Made by a program: the position numbers and the translations under genes
The notes under the pieces: model-generated
Seen by the model: the letters and a program-made list of their open reading frames with translations, nothing else
Databases searched by the model: none
What the model was told of the DNA's origin: nothing
Part shown: positions 5,041-5,571 of the stretch, piece by piece
How positions within the stretch are numbered: the stretch's first letter is position 1
Layout of the letters: each line of letters starts with the position of its first letter
NCBI GenBank assembly: GCA_002405445.1
Contig: DHLV01000205.1
Coordinates: 18,713-24,283 of the forward strand
DNA length: 5,571 nucleotides
Source: Flammeovirgaceae bacterium UBA4659
Lineage (GTDB): Bacteria > Bacteroidota > Bacteroidia > Cytophagales > Cyclobacteriaceae
Direction of reading: 5' to 3'

Positions 5041-5571
5041 ATGAGGTCGATTGTTAGTTCGGTGTTGATTTTCAGTTTGATTTTAGCGCTTGATGGGTGC
5101 TTTACTGCCCCAACCTATCCGATTGTGCCAAAGATTTCGTTTAGCAATCTTGCCTTTGAAAAAGAAGGTTCTTTTGGTACGTTGGTGCTAACGCTCGATT
5201 TTACAGATGGAGATGGGGATTTAGGTGTTGATGATAGTTTCCAAACTGACACAGCGTTTGTTCAGCAATATTATCTTTTGCGTCCAAACCAAGACTTCTC
5301 AAACGTCTCAACTAGGTTATTCCCCTACGTTTCAAATGTTGAGTATCGAAACCTCTCACGGTTGCTTTTGGTGAATTATGGGTATGTTCAAAAAAATCCC
5401 AATTTTAGTGTACCAAAGGTTGGAAAGCTTAAATTACCAGATGATTCGAGTTTTCCGGGATTGAATTGTAAATATTGGAATCAAAGAAGAGTAGGTGGAA
5501 GTGGAAATGATCGTGATGCCATAAAGGATACGGTCTTTACAACAGTCAGTAAAAGTGAGAGTTATTATAAT
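5041..5571 (+). CDS. lipoprotein with DGDGD motif, function unknown (3' end outside window)
   Basis: An ATG at 5041 opens a frame that runs without a stop to the last base, giving 177 codons of an incomplete gene. The N-terminus, MRSIVSSVLIFSLILALDGC, is a short lipoprotein signal peptide with lipobox L17-D18-G19-C20. The mature part contains LTLDFTDGDGDLGVDD (about 59-74), an Asp/Gly run resembling calcium-binding loops and of a type I recall in Bacteroidota cell-surface lipoproteins, followed by a beta-rich region with many Tyr, Asn and Ser. No enzyme motif is seen. The purine-rich AAAGATAAAGA precedes the start. The hand-counted GC content is about 39%, against about 50% in sampled parts of the response regulator, so base use differs from its neighbours. 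It is divergent from the luxE-like gene with 35 bases between start codons. Confidence 0.8.
   Translation, partial: MRSIVSSVLIFSLILALDGCFTAPTYPIVPKISFSNLAFEKEGSFGTLVLTLDFTDGDGDLGVDDSFQTDTAFVQQYYLLRPNQDFSNVSTRLFPYVSNVEYRNLSRLLLVNYGYVQKNPNFSVPKVGKLKLPDDSSFPGLNCKYWNQRRVGGSGNDRDAIKDTVFTTVSKSESYYN

Overview
The window looks like chromosomal DNA of a member of the Bacteroidota, most likely the Cytophagales side of the phylum. The evidence is a TamB C-terminus of the Bacteroidota kind, TAnnTTTG-type -7 promoter elements (exact copies at 2132-2139 and, on the minus strand, 5029-5036), a lack of Shine-Dalgarno sites, two LxxC lipoproteins, and an NtrC-like response regulator of the short form I associate with this phylum. 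Genus cannot be told from the sequence.

Layout: (1) 3-1652 (+), the 3' part of a large tamB-like gene whose start lies outside the window. (2) 1706-2104 (+), a 132-residue cytosolic protein with a possible YbjN/secretion-chaperone-like fold. (3) 2144-2539 (+), rnpB, the type A RNase P RNA, with a near-consensus promoter just after the preceding stop codon and a U-rich 3' end. (4) 2540-2647, a spacer ending in five tandem AAATCnn heptamers directly before the next start codon. (5) 2648-3808 (+), a receiver plus sigma-54-type AAA+ response regulator with no DNA-binding domain and an altered GAFTGA loop. (6) 3814-3930 (-), a 38-residue lipoprotein that converges on the regulator with 5 bases between the stop codons. 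(7) 4019-5005 (-), a LuxE/acyl-protein synthetase family adenylating enzyme with a GTG start. (8) 5041-5571 (+), the 5' part of a lipoprotein gene carrying a DGDGD motif, divergent from the luxE-like gene and cut by the window edge.

The genes do not form an obvious pathway. rnpB and tamB are housekeeping loci. The cell-envelope theme (TamB, two lipoproteins, an acyl-activating enzyme) is suggestive only. I see no CRISPR array, insertion sequence, tRNA or phage gene. The points most worth a second look are the regulator that lacks both a HTH and a standard sigma-54 contact loop, the heptamer array before it, the stand-alone LuxE-like enzyme with a cysteine five residues before the C-terminus, and the tiny lipoprotein.
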